Shown piece after piece: positions 50,601 to 59,670 of a DNA stretch of 64,000 bases; within the stretch, counting starts at the first letter, position 1, and every line of letters begins with the position of its first letter. This stretch comes from Scylla paramamosain (Eukaryota > Arthropoda > Malacostraca > Decapoda > Portunidae). Both the position numbers and the translations under genes were made by a program. Where the stretch lies: positions 9,103,817 through 9,167,816 of the forward strand of contig NC_087181.1 of NCBI RefSeq assembly GCF_035594125.1, in the 5' to 3' direction. The notes beneath the pieces were generated by a model, which was not told the DNA's origin, searched no databases, and saw nothing but the letters and a program-made list of their open reading frames with translations.

Positions 50601-51028
50601 GCCGGCAGGCTTAATTATCCCCTGATGCACCATGGATTCCAGCTCGTCCTTATCTTGCTGCTGGAATGCGAAGGGGATCTGTCGTGGTGTGTGAATGGCG
50701 AACGGTACAACGTCTTCCTTCAGGTAGATCTTCAAGGGCTGGGCGACCATGGGCTTCAGGGGAACCTTCTTTAAATCCTCCTTGGAGAGCAGCACGCAGC
50801 AGATGAGGGACGTGGTGGCAGGGAGGGGCAGTTCGCTACACCGGTTAACATGCTTGACCTTGAGAATTGACTTCGATAACTCCGATGAGATGATGGCCAG
50901 TTCCCTGCAGTGGCCATAAGAGAGGAGTGGGATCTGGACGCCTTCGTGTACTTGGATCTGGGCGACACAAGACCTCTGTCCGAGCCGTAAGGTAGCTTGG
51001 AAGCATCCCATGCGTCAGGCAAATACAC
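50580..51028 (-). pseudogene. Protease-RT junction region of G1
   Basis: The frame 50580-51011 ends in the conserved RT entry 'PFAIHTPRQIPFAFQQQDKD' and 'LESMVHQGIIKPAG'. Its upstream part ('LPLPATTSLICCVLL') is probably the end of the protease and linker. The aspartic-protease active-site triplet cannot be seen, so the protease core seems deleted or frame-lost around 51030. Confidence 0.7.
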
Positions 51029-51049
51029 ACAGGGTTGGGAGTCATGGCG

Positions 51050-51835
51050 TTAGACGCTGAACCGTGAGTCACACGGCGGCAGGAACTCGGGAGAGTGAGA
51101 GCTGTCCTGGTCTTGAACCGTCTTTTTCGCTCGGCAGCACCTGTTGCAATGTCCAGTCTGGCAGGGTTGGGTCGCCTCAACGGCTGAGGGCTTCCCTCTC
51201 TGTCCCGAAGACGCCTGCTGAAGTGAGGACGCGGCCTTGTCGTATCGTTTCCCCTGCTTGTAAGCGGAGATGGAGCACAACGGACTTGGAGACGACTGGA
51301 TGGCGGATGCTATGTTCCGGACAGCTTCATGTGAGCGGCAGTAGGCAACCACGTCCTGGAGAGGTGCTCCAATGTCCAGAGAGATGAGGCGTTGAACTAG
51401 CTCCTCCTCTCTGATGCCCATGAACAAAACCATCTTCAGTTGGATCCCAGCACAAGTCATTGGATCACCTGAGCAAAGCTCGACCTCTTCAGCTAGGTTC
51501 TTCAGGCGGACATAGAAGTCAGAAAAAGACTCGCCGGCCGCCTGCTTGCAACACAGGAGTTCACGGTGGCGTAGAGCCTCGTTTCGTTGACTCTTGAAGT
51601 GGGACTGCAACATGTCGAGGACTTCTTCCACCGCTAACTGTGTATTAGGTGCGATCCCGAGAGTGTGTTCTAGAGTCCTTTGGACCTCTAGGGAAATGGA
51701 TATCCGTAGCTGGATCAGTTGATTTTCCCTGGGGAGTCGCTGCAGGTCGATCATGACTAAGAAATCATGCCACCGGCGGCGCCATTGCCCGAACGTCTGG
51801 TAGGTGGCGTCGGCTTGCAGGATGGGCGGACTCAC
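51050..51835 (-). pseudogene. Gag of Gypsy G1
   Basis: The 261-codon frame 'SPPILQADATYQTFGQWRRR' to 'PFC'-type tail corresponds to the structural Gag: 'IDLQRLPRENQLIQLRISIS', 'VEEVLDMLQSHFKSQRNEAL' and 'GESFSDFYVRLKNLAEEVEL' are typical of the retrotransposon Gag domain. Near its end 'QTGHCNRCCRA' is the remnant of the nucleocapsid region, with the knuckle incomplete. The start at 51835 follows a stop, so the upstream Ala/Val-rich and charged segments are probably the N-terminal part of the same ancestral protein. Confidence 0.82.
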
Positions 51836-52560
51836 AGCTTTGCCAGTAAGGGGCCCAACTGTAGGCGAGGAATTGCAGTCGTGATGACGGGTAGTGTAGC
51901 GACTGTAGTGGCAACCGTGGCGGCAGCTGGAGTAACGACTAAAGTAACAGCTGCGGCAGTGGATAGAGTTGCGACTGTAGCGGACGCTGTAATGGCAGCT
52001 GCGGTGACAGGTGTCGTAGCGACTGTAGCAACAGCTGTCACGGCTGGCGGAGTCGCCGCGAAACTGGTGACTGCAGGGTGATAGGCTGGGGCTAGAGGGC
52101 TGAGTGTTGATAAGGGGTCAGGTGAGTAGGTTGAAGACGGCAGGTGTTGAGCGAGCATTGCCTGAGCCATCATCTGTAGCAAATGCCATGAAACGCTCGT
52201 TTTCTTCCCTGCGTCTCGCTTCCTCTGCTTCCTTTCTTAACTCCGATCGTCGCCTTTCCTCTTCTTCCTGTCGTCGACGCAAGTCCTCCTTTCTCCGTCT
52301 GTCTTCGTCCTCTTGCCTTCTACGTAAGTCAGCTGACGAAACTCCTCCAAGTACTTAATGAAATGTAGAATACTGTCATCCCGCGATACGTGAGGTGGTG
52401 GGTGGGAGGGGAAAGAAAAGGGGAGGATGAGTAGCAGTGGCTCCACGGGGAAGCCGCCCCGCGTCCCCCGGTGATTGCCGTGGTCGTCTGATGACTCTGA
52501 CTCAGTGCTCTTGTTCGGTGTCTCCGCACTCGGACGAAGAACGCGGATCCGACATGCTAA
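51836..52560 (-). pseudogene. N-terminal Gag segments of G1: coiled coil and Ala/Val/Thr-rich region
   Basis: 52130-52340 on the minus strand encodes a strongly charged repeat ('DLRRRQEDEDRRRKEDL', 'RRRSELRKEAEEARRREENE') predicted to be a coiled coil. It is followed at 51832-52182 by a region of imperfect Ala-Thr-Val repeats ('TVATTPVTAAAITASATVAT'). Upstream, 52329-52560 reads 'MSDPRSSSECGDT' in one frame, which may be the true gag start. Frames differ between the blocks, so the gene is broken. Confidence 0.6.
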
Positions 52561-52959
52561 TATATGAGGATCCATGAACAGACAGAAAGTGTCCCCACAA
52601 GCAAAAGAAAAACCTGTGAAAGGCTGGGTCTTATAGTGTGACAGCGCGAGTGTGTGCGTGTGTGTGTGGCAATATCTGGCAACTCGCTCGTCGGCAGCAC
52701 GGCTAGCGCCACAATACAGCAATCACCCGCTTCGCGCTGAACGTGGGGGTTATAACACGCTAAAGTATTGTCTCCCGCCAACGGTCCACCGGTAGCGGCG
52801 TGAAGAGACACGAGTACGCAAAACACTGCACACACAACACTAGGCAATGCACACACTGTCACAAAAGTCACTACGGCACTGTAGATCCCGGAGTAAGGCG
52901 TGAAGAGGCAGTGGAATCCTGCTGGCTGTGGTGGGGTGGTGTGGTTGCCGGCGTCGGTA

Positions 52960-52997
52960 GAAGTTCCTTGGCTCAAAATACTCACTGCGCCATGTTA
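52960..52997 (-). promoter_or_regulatory. Primer-binding region of G1
   Basis: Immediately inside the 5' LTR the sense strand reads TAACATGGCGCAGTGAGT. A TGG-starting 3' tRNA complement a few bases from the LTR is expected there; the tRNA species is not identified. Confidence 0.5.
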
Positions 52998-53439
52998 TGT
53001 GGAATAGCTGTCGGGACAGGACAGCCAGGAAGTTGTAGATTCTTTATAGAAACACGTACAGACAAAAATAAGACAAAAAAGAGGCATAAACATTAGATAT
53101 TGAAGGTACAGCGTGTCAGGGTTTAAATGCCCAGCGCAGAGTCTAGTAGGCATTTAATTTTTAAAACCCACCACGACGCTCTTACAGGTGGCAGCGTTAC
53201 TCACAGTACGGAGTAATATTTCAGCAACCCACACGAATATTTTTAGAAAATTTTTTTTTTTTTCGACCGTAAAAGTAGTTTTCCCCGTTAAGGCCAGGAA
53301 CAAACGAATAATGCCGTGGCAGACCATGAGCGCGTGGCTGCCTCGAAAGACCCAGCCAGACTCAGGATTACAGGGATGTCGAGCGTACAATAAATGGAGG
53401 TACAATATGAAACATGGTGCAGTACATTACATATCCACA
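52998..53439 (-). repeat. 5' LTR of Gypsy G1, with extra internal sequence
   Basis: It shares both ends with the 3' LTR: 52998-53063 and 53282-53439 align to 48125-48190 and 48207-48349. The extra 220 bp at about 53064-53281 are absent from the other two LTRs. Termini are TGTGG...CCACA. Confidence 0.88.
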
Positions 53440-53604
53440 CATTCAAAATAAATAGAACCAAAATTTAATATCCCACAGTGACAATAAAACATTAACATGA
53501 ACGTAAACCAAAATAATGGAATACATAAAGAAAACAAAGAATCCAGGAGTAATACAGTCTGTCCACAGGTTTCCTAGTTCGGCTGGAGCGCCGAAGCGGC
53601 TCTG

Positions 53605-54530
53605 GGGCTAATTCTGGTGGCTTGCTGGGCTCCGGTTAAAAAAAGTTAGCATCGACACACGTAGTCGAGTGAGGCTTCGGAGATTCTGGAGTATTATCAA
53701 GGGCGAGTCATCATGTTCGAGAGTTTCTTCGGGGTGCAGTCGAGGCTCCGTACCAGAGGAGACGAAGTACTTAGTGGAGATTGAAGCTTCATGTCCATCA
53801 GGGCGGTGTATCCGTGCGTGGTAAGGCGTTGCATTGATCAGGTCCGCGCGCTCCACTGGAAGGTCTGACTTGGACTCTCGAATGACTTCTCGAATCAGTA
53901 CTGTTCCCGGCTGAGAAAGCCAGGTGGGAAGAGAATAACCGTTAGATGTTTTCCTGTGAAATGAGAATAACCTTTCATACGGAGTTTCGTCAGTTGCAGT
54001 GCAGAGGAGGGACCTGATAGAAAGAAGCACATTATCAAGAACAGACTCCCACTGATTTTCCATGACTCATCGAGATCTCAGAGCCATCCTCACCGCCCTC
54101 CAAATGGTCCCGTTCTCTCTATCTCACACTGGCCATTCCCCTGCGGGTGGTAAGTTGAATGCGTGAGGAATACACCAAGATTCATTAAGTACTGATTCAT
54201 TTCCCTTGACATGAAATGTCAATTTCCGAAAGCAATTTATGGCAGTATGAGCAGCCATGTTATGGCAAGGGTATGCAAATGGAAACCTTGAATATTCATC
54301 TATTATTGCTAGTAGATACTTGTTACAGGACACAGAGGGGCCAATGAAATCTACTGATAGTCTATGAAAGGGTCGAAGCTCACGAATCAGATGAGATTCA
54401 GGAGGCCTGAAGTACTTTGATATAAATACAGAGCAAACCGGACACTGTAAACACAGCAGACTGACCCCAGACACCGTGCCGTGCGCACTGCTGTTCTGTC
54501 GCCCCGTCTTCCAGCCACCTTGTGGGAATT
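53605..54530 (-). mobile_element. Integrase fragment of a second Gypsy-type family (H2)
   Basis: Two minus-strand frames. 54124-54474 has 'CLQCPVC' (zinc Cys pair), 'RELRPFHRLSVDFIGPSVSC' with the first catalytic Asp and 'YLLAIIDEYSRFPFAYPC'. 53608-54063 has 'WESVLDNVLLSIRSLLCTAT', 'DETPYERLFSFHRKTSNG', then 'GTVLIREV', typical of the integrase C-terminus. The sequence differs from G1-G3, so it is another family. The second Asp and the Glu are not clearly visible, and it is truncated at both ends. It sits in the centre of the inverted duplication. Confidence 0.8.
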
Positions 54531-54847
54531 TTTTGGCAGCTCTTCAGGCTTAGATTTAGATAAATGAAATTAGGTGTCCATTACCCCTGATTCTGAGCTT
54601 TGCATTGTCACTGCCCTTTCCTTAGCAGCAAGAGTAAGTGTCTGTTGCCACGTGTCAGATTGTCTTTCCTATCCACCTACTGAGGATCCGCCTCAGTGAG
54701 CGGTTTGAGGTGAATTAACACCGTACGGTTCCCCTAGAATAGTTTGGAAGGACAATCTGACACCAGGAAAGCTCCTTCCTGACTTCCTTTAACTTCTGTC
54801 CCGCTCCCCTCTGCATGTCTGACGGACCCTCCTCCCCTCTCCGCCAT
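54531..54847. other. Unassigned DNA at the duplication centre
   Basis: Between H2 and G2. An inverted 'GTCAGATTGTC' / 'GACAATCTGAC' pair (54654 and 54752) is present. Confidence 0.45.
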
Positions 54848-55361
54848 GAAGTCCTGTGCTGCAAGCAGGTGGTCAGCGAGTCCGCCTGAAGAAGTTAGCT
54901 CAAGAGGTCGACCTTTGCTCAGGTGATCCCAACGAAATCCAACTGAAGATGATTTTGCTCGTGGGCATCAGAGAGTAAGAGCTAGTTCAACGAATCTCTC
55001 TGGACACAGGAGCACCTCTCCAGGACGTGGTTACCTGCTGCCGCTCATATGAAGCTGCCCGGAACACAGCAACCACCATCCAGTTGTCTCCAAGCCAGTT
55101 GTGCTTCATCTCCGCTTACAAGCAGAGTAAACAACGCGACAAGGCCACCTTCTCACTTCAGCAGGCGTCTTCGGGACAGCGAGGGAAGCCCCCAGCCGTT
55201 GAGGCTACCCAACCCTGCCAGTGTTGCTCCCGCAGGCCCGTGCCCGGTGAGTGCCCTGCCACCGACGTCACAGGCAACAACTGCGGACCCAAGGGCCATT
55301 GGGCAAGGACTGCCAGATGCCCTGCCAAGGAACTCTAGTCTCACTCCTGCAAGAAGTGCAG
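54848..55361 (+). pseudogene. Gag C-terminal part of G2
   Basis: 'LQDVVTCCRSYEAARNTATT' and 'FSLQQASSGQRGKPPAVEAT' match the G1 Gag. Downstream, 'NNCGPKGHWARTARCPAKEL' is a CCHC zinc knuckle whose first cysteine is replaced (TGNNC), then 'SCKKCRT' starts a second knuckle that is cut by the deletion. Earlier parts contain stops near 54885 and 54978. Confidence 0.8.
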
Positions 55362-56190
55362 AACATCCAGATGTTCTGCCGCTACTTCCCCGAAGTGGAT
55401 GTTCCCCTCTGCCTACGTACAGATGGCGGTCCCCAGTTCGCCAGCGCCGACTTCCAGAACTTCATGGAGCGCTGGGGTGTCCACAACGTAGTGACCTCGC
55501 CGAACCACCCCTAGGGGCCACAACGTAGTGACCTCACCGAACCACCCCTAGTCTAATAACAGCCACGCTGAGGCGGCTGTCTAGTCAGTGAAGAACCTCA
55601 TCCAGAAGACAGCCCCCTCCGGCAACATTGACACAAAAGACTTCGCCAGAGGTCTCCTGGAGCTACGCAACGCTCCCAACTTCACAGGACGATCCCCTGC
55701 GCAACACCTATATGGCCTTCCTATATGGCCTTTCGCTTCTGCGTCCCTGCCCACCCGGAATCCTTCTCCGTGGATTGGCAGGCCAAGACGGGGAGGACTG
55801 CGACCGCCGCACTGCCGCCCGAGCTGGCCAGGTGCAGGCTCGCTCTGACCAGCACGCCCGACCCCTCGTTAAGCTGAGAATCGGGGCCACAGTCCGTATC
55901 CAGGACCCGACGTCTCTTCGCTGGGACATGGCGTGGTCATGGGCCACAGCAGGAACAGGGAATACGAGGTACGTCTCCCTAGCGGACGTGTCTGGCGACA
56001 CAACCGCAGGTTCCTGCGACCAGTGACACCCTGCAGTGACGACCTCCTTCCCCATATCCCTGTGGTCCTTTGCTCGGACAAGAAAAGTATGTCCGGTTCA
56101 GTTACTTCCCCAGTTACTGCACGTCGTTCCCAGCGGCTCAGAGAAAAGAGTTCCGCTCGAGACAGTGCTACGAGCGTGAGGGGTGAGAGA
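55362..56190 (+). pseudogene. Integrase C-terminal part of G2
   Basis: It begins 'NIQMFCRYFPEVDVPLCLRT' with the second catalytic Asp in 'TDGGPQFASADFQNFMERW'. The TAG shared with G1 follows at about 55512. A 34-bp tandem duplication (CCACAACGTAGTGACCTC and neighbours, 55481-55550) and frameshifts come next. C-terminal blocks 'PLVKLRIGATVRIQDPTSL' and 'SLADVSGDTTAG' are in successive frames. Confidence 0.82.
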
Positions 56191-56426
56191 TGTGGATATG
56201 TATTGTAATGCACCATGTTTCATATTGTACCTCCATTTATTGTACGCTTGGCAATCATGTAATCCTCAGTCTATCAGGTGCTTCCGAAGCAGCCAGGCGC
56301 TCAGGGTCTGCCACGGCATTATTCGTTTGTTCCTGGCCTTAATATAGAAACCATAGTCTGTACTGTACGCGTTTCTATAAAGAACCTATAACTTTCTGGC
56401 TGTCCTGTCCCGACAGCTACCCCACA
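56191..56426 (+). repeat. 3' LTR of Gypsy G2
   Basis: 236 bp, TGTGGATATGTATTG to AGCTACCCCACA, preceded by GAGGGGTGAGAGA as a degenerate polypurine tract. It is the mirror copy of 48125-48349. Confidence 0.9.
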
Positions 56427-56455
56427 TAACAGGATGCACTGTCTATATTATTTGG

Positions 56456-56661
56456 TGTGGGAGAATGCAATATATAACGATGTAATTATTCTCTGAATGT
56501 CTTTCGGAACTGTCTCGCCTGTATCTTTTTGTTAGTAACTTCTCGCAAGTTCCTTCTCCTCTGCTCAGTCGACATTCCCCTCGCCTATTGTACGCACTCA
56601 TCTATTCAGTTTAATAAAGCCTTAAAAAAAAAGGTTCATTCTCTTGTTATTGGATACCACA
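56456..56661 (+). mobile_element. Second-type solo LTR, right-arm copy
   Basis: 206 bp, TGTGGGAGAATGC to GGATACCACA, with ATATATAACG and AATAAAGCC. It is the mirror image of 47900-48104. Confidence 0.6.
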
Positions 56662-56689
56662 TAACGTTTCGAAAGTTCGTTTAGGACGA

Positions 56690-56890
56690 AAGAAAGTGAC
56701 GAATGTACGGCTCCATGCCAGTTATGCCTCCATGTTATATTATGCGCTCAGCACATATGAAAAGATCTCTGACACGGAAACAGTAGTCATTCCAAGGAAA
56801 ATCGGAATAATACCGCCTGAGATCTTCCCAATTAGTTGAGGCAATACGCCAGAGGCTCCTCCGCTTTGGGGAATCCTGATGAGGGATTGG
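56690..56890 (-). pseudogene. J endonuclease fragment in right arm
   Basis: Counterpart of 47672-47890: 'GACACGGAAACAGTAGTCAT', 'TTCCAAGGAAAATC' and 'GAGGCAATACGCCAGAGGC' match J6 at 42490-42580. Confidence 0.75.
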
Positions 56891-57499
56891 AGCTGCGGTG
56901 ATCCCACACCACAGTATATATTGTACAATTACGAAAGAAGAAAAGAAAAGAAAGAAGAAAAAAGAGTAAAAAGAAGAAAAGAAGAAAAAGACAGAATAAG
57001 TAATAAGAAACAGAAAAGACGGATGAAGTATGGAGAAAAGTGGTCACCTCAGCCGGGAAAGTAATTAACTCTTGATTTCGAGGGAGCCGAGAAAACAATA
57101 AACAAGGACACAGATCCAAGCAGTCCACAACAAGAAGGCCATAAATCGCTGGGAAGCCAGCCTGGGTCAAAAGGGGATTAACGGTAATGATGTAAGGGAC
57201 AAAACAGAGAAAGCGATAAAAAGGGAAAGTAGGCCGGCCAGGAGGCGTGAGGCTCCAGATGGAAAGATCAGCCTATAGAAACACACCTACGCCCACTGAA
57301 GCTCCGCCTCCAGAATATCCCTATACCTAGACTGGTGTTTTTAATCAATTATCACGCCTGTGGGCGGATCATATACGTAAATGAGAAACGTGAATGTCAG
57401 ATAAGTAAAATGTTATGAAATTAAAGATAATTTTTATGAGGGAAATAGGCAGTCCCAAACAAATGTATATGAATAGAGTAAAAAAGAATTAGGCGGTAG

Positions 57500-57650
57500 C
57501 AAAAAAAAAAAAAAATAGCAATGTGGTCAAGACCACCGACTATCTCTCTTCTCACTTTCTTTCACCCCTTCTCTTCCCAACCACTTTTTCTTTAACTAGC
57601 TTCCTTCTTCTCTTCACCCACCTTTTAATAAAAAAAAAAAAAAAATAGGT
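57500..57650 (+). repeat. Short A-flanked dispersed repeat, copy 2
   Basis: Present in the right arm only, so it was inserted after (or lost from one side of) the inverted duplication. Poly(A) at both ends; opens ATAGCAATGTGGTC as at 22.12 kb. Confidence 0.6.
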
Positions 57651-58149
57651 TCCAAATAACATCAGAAAAGGGTCGAGATAGACGGAATAGCTTATAAAGT
57701 AAGTGGAACTTGAAAGCGAAATATAGTCTAGAGATCAATTATTTTATTAAGGGAGGAGTAGGTTGTTTATTTGATGTTTTATGTTTGGTATGATAGGTTT
57801 GTATGGTGTACGAAGACTTACTTAATTACAGAATATTTATCGTAATTGATGTGATGGTGATATCATGTGTGTTTTTTCTAACCACATTAATTGCGTCTAT
57901 TAAATATTAGTTGTATTTATGAATTTGATATTGTCTGTGTCCTTGGACGATGACTGCGTTGATCAGTGAATTGTTGAAGAGATATAAAGTGACACCAAAT
58001 AACTTTGAATGAACTGAAGATGAATACGTGCGAGAATTTTTGTAAGAGGTGTAAATGATTAGTAGTTATTGATTAAAAAAATATGAAAATGTTTGTGAGA
58101 TATCCAGTAGCCTTTATATACTAAATTCATGCAACATTTCGGTCCACGG

Positions 58150-58382
58150 CAGAGCAAAACTTCCCTCTTGAAAGAGTTCAAGTCATAGGAAGGTGGAAAT
58201 ATAGGAGCGGACAGGGAGTTCAGAGAAAGGGATGAATGATCGAGATACTGGTTAACTTATATATTAGAGAGGTGGACAAAATAGAGGTGTGAAAAAGCAG
58301 AAAGTCTTGTGCAGCGAGGCCGCGGGAGGAGGGGAGGCATGCAGTTAGCAAGATCAGAAGAGTAATTAGTGTAAAAATGGCG
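58150..58382 (-). mobile_element. J 3' fragment in right arm
   Basis: 'TTCCCTCTTGAAAGAGTTCA', 'GCAGCGAGGCCGCGGGAGG' and 'CAGTTAGCAAGATCAGAAGA' on the plus strand are J 3' UTR and coding end. It meets J8 head to head at about 58380. Confidence 0.85.
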
Positions 58383-59046
58383 CCGGTGTCTGGCAGCATC
58401 TCATCTTTAGCTAAAACGATCTTTTATGAAGTTAGGTGTTCTAAGGCGTCTCCGTCAGTTTTTCTCATCACCCACCCTCTCTCCCTCCAGCTGCTAACTC
58501 CGTACAGGGGCATTATCCGTCACATACTCGTATATAGGGACTTTCACTCATACCGCTCTTTTATTTAGACAAGATGGAATCAAAAGCTTTACGTCTTTTT
58601 AATTTGTTTCCTCAAACTGACTGTCTTCAGCTTCTCTCTCTCATCGCCGCAATGTTGCTGCTCTTGCTATCTTCTACCGCTATTTTCACGATATTTGATC
58701 TTGCTAACAGCATGCCTCCCCACGTCCCACGGCCTCGCTGTACAAGATTTTTTTCTTGCTTTTATTCTCTATTTTATTCACCTCTCTAATAGAAGACTTA
58801 AACCCAGTCGGACTTTTTTTTTTTTTTTTGCCCTTGGTTGATGCTCCTCTACACATCTCTCTGCCTCTTTCTATGTTTCCTCCTTCTTATGACTTTAATT
58901 CTTTCAAAATGGAGGTTTCCAGATACATATCCTCTATTATTTGATCACTTTTTTTTGGCAATCCTTTAGAAAACGCATTTTAGTGGGGATTTATTTATTC
59001 TTTTTTTTTTGTTTTTTGTCCTTGGCCAATGACCCTCTTTCATAAA
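58383..59046 (+). mobile_element. Jockey-like fragment J8
   Basis: C-terminal coding blocks ('SSLAKTIFYEV', 'QLLTPYRGIIR' and 'IFTIFDLANSMPPHVPRPRC') and the 3' UTR on the plus strand, ending in the signature 'GTCCTTGGCCAATGACCCTC'. A nested stretch with its own signature (TGCCCTTGGTTGATGCTCCT, 58829-58848) lies inside. Confidence 0.8.
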
Positions 59047-59192
59047 AAAAGAAAAAAGTTATCCTCCAGTATTTGATAATCCCATCTAACTTCACTTTGG
59101 GAAATGGCACTCTTGTGTGCATTTCGTTTTTTTTTTTTTTTTTATTTTGATTACCCTTGACCAATGACCCTCTTACATACATGAAAAAAAAA
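59047..59192 (+). mobile_element. Second J 3' terminus in tandem
   Basis: A further J end, 'GATTACCCTTGACCAATGAC' then CCTCTTACATACATGA and poly(A), follows J8 within 150 bp. The two tails are arranged in tandem. Confidence 0.7.
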
Positions 59193-59670
59193 AATATTGA
59201 TATCGTCTCTCATCCCATTATCTAGACCAATAATTATGAGCGATGTGAAGTTTACTATGGAGGTTGGGGTTTCATTCTGAGTGGCCTGGCCCGGACCGGC
59301 CCGACTGTAATACTATTCAACGCTAATATCTACGGGCGATCGTAACGAAATTACCACCATATGATAGTACAACTCTATCAATTTTATATAATGTAGCTTT
59401 TATCTCATCTATTGTTTAAACTCAATGCGTAACTTTAAGAAATCTCAAGGGTGTAAAAATTTAATTTTTTTTCCAAACTTCTCAATTTTCACTAACTTTT
59501 TTTTTTTTCCACTCAGCGTCACCAGACGCATACCATTGAATGCACAATAAAAATTTCCAATCCAACGGTATGTAATACAACCACACAAACATTTTGTTCT
59601 TGTAAAGTTTTGAGCTAGATTGATTTTTTTTTTAATGTAGGCTAGTGCGCCATGTCCAATGTACCTTTTT
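59193..59670. other. Unassigned AT-rich DNA
   Basis: T-runs near 59466, 59499 and 59624. No feature recognised. Confidence 0.5.

Larger units (their letters stand above)
48125..53439 (-). mobile_element. Ty3/Gypsy LTR retrotransposon G1
   Basis: A 5.3-kb minus-strand element with both LTRs, a primer-binding region, gag, a pol remnant (RT, RNase H, integrase) and a polypurine tract. Gene order gag-RT-RNaseH-integrase identifies Ty3/Gypsy. No env-like frame was found. Many stops and frameshifts, an integrase nonsense codon and unequal LTRs (225 against 442 bp) show it is inactive. No flanking target duplication: the left flank is ...AGTTA and the right flank CATTC..., consistent with rearrangement after insertion. 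Confidence 0.9.
54848..56426 (+). mobile_element. Ty3/Gypsy G2 with internal deletion
   Basis: Plus-strand relative of G1. It starts inside gag, keeps the Gag C-terminus, jumps at about 55362 directly into the integrase core and ends with a complete LTR (56191-56426). Protease, RT, RNase H and the integrase N-terminus are gone. It shares the integrase TAG with G1. Confidence 0.88.
56191..58382 (-). repeat. Right arm of the inverted duplication
   Basis: Reverse complement of 46290-48349 in the same order: Gypsy LTR, second LTR (56456-56661), J endonuclease fragment, unassigned flank with the same CCGCCCACAGGCGTG word, and the J 3' fragment with the same junction (TCTGCCGTGGAC next to AAGAGGGA). 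It differs by a 150-bp retroposon insertion at 57500-57650 and small indels. Confidence 0.88.

Noticed and set aside
51767..52081. Plus-strand Ala/Val-rich frame of 104 codons
   Set aside because: Antisense reading of the Ala/Thr/Val repeat segment of the G1 Gag.
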